Assembly: GCA_016783825.1 (NCBI GenBank)
Contig: JADHVV010000024.1
Coordinates: 1-34,556 of the forward strand
DNA length: 34,556 nucleotides
Source: Candidatus Zhuqueibacterota bacterium
Lineage (GTDB): Bacteria; Zhuqueibacterota; Zhuqueibacteria; Thermofontimicrobiales; Thermofontimicrobiaceae
Direction: 5' to 3'
Positions 32,226-34,556 of the stretch are shown piece by piece. Under the pieces are notes generated by a model. It saw nothing but the letters and a program-made list of their open reading frames with translations, did not search any database and was not told where the DNA came from. The position numbers were made by a program, and so were the translations under genes. Positions within the stretch are counted from its first letter, which is position 1. Each line of letters starts with the position of its first letter.

Positions 32226-33635
32226 TCATAGCACCAAATCAAAAGAATGCGGCAGCCTGATTTTAAGTTTTCCGTTAAACAGAGAAACGCTGCCAATTAA
32301 TTCATTTTCAAATTTTAAGACGTAATATCCCGGCGCCTGATCTGTTTTTTCAAACACGCCTGTTTTGAATAAAGCTGGTATTTCTTCTTTATTCAACTCA
32401 AGTATGGAACGGGTAATGTTGTCTTTCAAAAATTGAACGCTGCTATTTGTTAACCTCCATTCCTGGTATTTTTTTTCAGCCAATAATATACCGGCTTTGT
32501 TAAATTCAAGCTGGGGAATTTCCTGCCAATCTTTATTGATCAGCCAGATTCGTTTTTTCCCGATCAAATAATTAAATTGGGATAAATAATCCAAATCGAT
32601 GCCCCAGCGTTTTGAAAGATGTTTTAATACATCTGCCACATTTGAATTGTTAGCCTGGGCAACAGGACTGAAGTCCATTGTTTTTTTTGTGGGATGAATT
32701 TTAGTGGCGGCAATTTTTCTCAACCTGACGATAAAAAATCCTTCCATTTGACTTTTTTGCGGATAAGTTCGAATTGCCTTTTTTAAATCCGGATTGAATT
32801 GTTTATTATTATAAGAAATGAGACCGTTTTGAAACTCACGCCCTGAAATGATAGGAATTTTTTCGATCTCCACAGGATATTCTTTTAATATTTTATTTAT
32901 TATTATTTCATTTTCCTCTGGCGAAATAGAGCAGGTGGAATAAACAATTATACCGTTTACTTTTGTTGCCTTAATGGCTGACACCAAAAGAAAATATTGA
33001 AGATTTGCCAGGCTGTTCATCGTTTTTATCGACCACCAACTGCTTATCTCGTCTAAATGTGACGGTAAAGTTCCCAATGCAGAGCAGGGCGCATCAACAA
33101 GAACACGATCAAAAAAACCGGGGAGCAATGTACCAATTCGCTGACCCGACAACCGCATGGTGGCATCATTTATCCCGCCGCTGCGAAGGGTGGTTACGAT
33201 TAAAACGCGCAATCTCCTGGTTGAAACTTCATTCAAAACCAACCTGCCTTTGTTTTTCATCAGCGCAGCAATTTGTGTCGATTTTGATCCGGGCGAAGCT
33301 GCCATATCCAATATTGTTTCACCCGGCTGAGGATCGAGCGCTAAAACAGGCAGTTGAGAAGCAACACCCTGGTAATTGAATTCTCCTTTAAAAAAAGGAA
33401 GTGAGTGGCTGAGTGGCAGGAAATCATTTTCTATTATTAAACCATTTGGATTTACCGGGTGTGGTTGCCAGGGAACTTCCCAATTCTCTAATTGTTGTTT
33501 AAGTGAATTTAAATTAGATTTGATCGTGTTTACACGGATGGAAGCCGGTTCCGGTTTGGCAAAAAGAAAAGATTGATATTGATTCTTGAGTGTTGTTTGC
33601 AGGTAGTTTGCTAATTCCGGGTTTGTGATTTTCAT
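32226..33635 (-). CDS. RsmB/RsmF-like 16S rRNA m5C methyltransferase
   Basis: The 469-residue protein is of the NOL1/NOP2/Sun family. SAM motif I is ETILDMAASPGSKSTQI. The two Cys expected of m5C methyltransferases are present, one in VDAPCSALGTL (motif IV) and the catalytic one in VYSTCSISPEENE (motif VI). About 160 C-terminal residues follow, with WGIDLDYLSQFNYLIGKKR and an ending resembling a PUA-like RNA-binding domain (GYYVLKFENELIGSVSLFN). This arrangement is like RsmF more than RsmB, which has an N-terminal NusB-like domain absent here. It is a cytoplasmic ribosome-maturation enzyme. The exact cytosine target is not inferable. Confidence 0.87.
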   Translation of the reverse strand: MKITNPELANYLQTTLKNQYQSFLFAKPEPASIRVNTIKSNLNSLKQQLENWEVPWQPHPVNPNGLIIENDFLPLSHSLPFFKGEFNYQGVASQLPVLALDPQPGETILDMAASPGSKSTQIAALMKNKGRLVLNEVSTRRLRVLIVTTLRSGGINDATMRLSGQRIGTLLPGFFDRVLVDAPCSALGTLPSHLDEISSWWSIKTMNSLANLQYFLLVSAIKATKVNGIIVYSTCSISPEENEIIINKILKEYPVEIEKIPIISGREFQNGLISYNNKQFNPDLKKAIRTYPQKSQMEGFFIVRLRKIAATKIHPTKKTMDFSPVAQANNSNVADVLKHLSKRWGIDLDYLSQFNYLIGKKRIWLINKDWQEIPQLEFNKAGILLAEKKYQEWRLTNSSVQFLKDNITRSILELNKEEIPALFKTGVFEKTDQAPGYYVLKFENELIGSVSLFNGKLKIRLPHSFDLVL

Positions 33636-33784
33636 ATTTTTGAAATGAGGAGATGATTGTTTATGTGACTATTATCCAGGGTATCGAGTTTCGAAATAAA
33701 ATTGCAAATTAGCTTTTTTAAACTATTAGATTTTGGAAAAGTTTTGCCACAAGTACCTTAAGCATGAATGAAAGCTATTGCACA

Positions 33785-34342
33785 TCATTTCACAATTCTC
33801 GAAATCTCTTTGAACTCATCCGTCTTTGCTTTAACAAGCAATTCGAACAACACCGATTCAGCAGTGGTAATGGTAACACCCTCATCCCGCATCCGTTCAA
33901 TTGCTGTTTTGTGATCGATTTTTGTCCTCGAAGAAACAGCGTCCCGCACCAGGTAAACCAAAAAATCGTTGGCAATCAAATCCAGCGCTGTCTGTTGAAC
34001 ACATACGTGTGTTTCAATTCCGCAAATCACGATTTGTTGAACATTTTTGTCTTGAAGCTGAATCATCAGTTCCGCAGAGCCGCAGCAGCTAAAAGTCAGT
34101 TTTTCAACGATTGGTGCATCGCCTAATTCTTCTAATATCTGTGACTCAGTTGCACCTAATCCTTCACGGTATTGTTCGGTGATAACAATCGGTAGTTTCA
34201 GCGCCTTAAATCCTTGAATCAGTTTTACAGTGTTTTCAACTACTACTTCTCCGTATCTCATCACCGCGTTTATTCGTTCCTGAATATCAATGATGAGCAG
34301 ACCTGTTGAGTCTTTCGATAAAATTGATGGATGACGTCGCAT
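33785..34342 (-). CDS. Isochorismatase-family cysteine hydrolase
   Basis: The 185-residue protein carries the triad of the family: Asp in GLLIIDIQERI (about 19), Lys in PIVEKLTFSCCG (about 80) and the nucleophilic Cys in ICGIETHVCVQQTAL, with the usual cis-peptide before it. The family includes nicotinamidases and other amide hydrolases, but the metal-binding His set of nicotinamidase is not evident, so I give no substrate. AAGGAAA lies before the ATG. The methyltransferase gene follows after 149 bases on the same strand. Confidence 0.87.
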   Translation of the reverse strand: MRRHPSILSKDSTGLLIIDIQERINAVMRYGEVVVENTVKLIQGFKALKLPIVITEQYREGLGATESQILEELGDAPIVEKLTFSCCGSAELMIQLQDKNVQQIVICGIETHVCVQQTALDLIANDFLVYLVRDAVSSRTKIDHKTAIERMRDEGVTITTAESVLFELLVKAKTDEFKEISRIVK

Positions 34343-34381
34343 TTTGTTTTCCTTGTTTCAATAATAATTCTGAAATCTTTT

Positions 34382-34550
34382 GGCAAAATAATTTAATGGC
34401 AAAATAATTAAAGATTTGTAACTGTTCAGCTATTCGTTGTATTCATGTCATTCTGAACGAGGGAAGTGATGTGGGAGGTTGGGAAGTGAAGCATAGTCTG
34501 TATTCATTTAAGTAATATAATGTGACTATACAGGAATCTCGTATTATTTC
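34382..34550 (+). repeat. Half palindrome plus TCATTCTGA-type element, copy 2
   Basis: GGCAAAATAATTTAATGGCA, then AAATAATT (34382-34409): a word written twice with no reversed partner before the window ends. Then come GTAACTGTTCAGC (34418-34430), TCATTCTGAACGAGGGA (34448-34464), GAAGCATAGTCTGTATTC and GACTATACAGGAATCTC. The latter blocks match 20041-20142 in the same order. Confidence 0.7.
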
Positions 34551-34556
34551 AAAAAA

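Overview
The window is AT-rich bacterial DNA (roughly one third G+C by eye). It most likely comes from a member of the FCB group such as Calditrichota, KSB1 or Ignavibacteria. The basis is that two secreted proteins, plus the remnant of a third, end in the type IX-style sorting domain (NYPNPFNP start, GLY(I/F)Y(R/K)L near the end), combined with FN3-like, cohesin-like and dockerin-like modules. The placement is by family resemblance only.

Layout. 1-1632: a decayed T9SS-cargo gene remnant and repeat-rich DNA. 1633-5083: two plus-strand secreted proteins, a dockerin/cohesin-like T9SS cargo and a pectate-lyase-like beta-helix protein. They converge on a strong palindrome at 5097-5171. 5195-27632: eighteen minus-strand genes forming one surface-polysaccharide locus. 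Read in transcription order (right to left) they are: short SLBB export protein, Wzc-like polymerase/BY-kinase, degenerate GGDEF protein, Gfo/Idh/MocA dehydrogenase, left-handed beta-helix acetyltransferase, FemAB-like protein, polysaccharide deacetylase, GNAT, NadE-like amide synthase, T9SS-sorted EEP-fold protein, second FemAB-like protein, methyltransferase, DUF354 GT-B protein, alpha/alpha-toroid protein, GT2, Wzx-like flippase, GT4 and Wzy/WaaL-like polymerase/ligase. 28341-29017: a PIN-domain toxin with its overlapping partner. 29575-31722: a DUF1611 (DgcN-like) and enolase-superfamily epimerase (DgcA-like) pair, probably for D-glutamate or dipeptide metabolism. 32226-34342: an RsmB/RsmF-like rRNA methyltransferase and an isochorismatase-family hydrolase.

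How the genes work together. The export pair (SLBB and Wzc), flippase, polymerase and glycosyltransferases indicate a Wzx/Wzy-type exopolysaccharide or capsule. The middle of the operon is rich in nitrogen chemistry: sugar 3-dehydrogenase/N-acetyltransferase, deacetylase, two FemAB aminoacyl transferases, an NAD-synthase-like amidating enzyme and a GNAT. I infer a polysaccharide carrying amino sugars that are deacetylated and then acylated or aminoacylated. No initiating phosphoglycosyltransferase, sugar 3-aminotransferase or exosortase is in the window.

The most unusual feature is between the genes. Most long gaps carry a long palindrome, and nearly every one has a different sequence but the same plan: each arm contains a short word written twice. 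Some belong to larger dispersed elements. One (element A) sits inside another (element B) at 24385-24741, while a second copy of B at 29398-29574 lacks it, which looks like a filled versus empty insertion site. Further copies flank single genes in inverted orientation. No tRNA, rRNA, CRISPR array, insertion sequence or phage gene was recognised.
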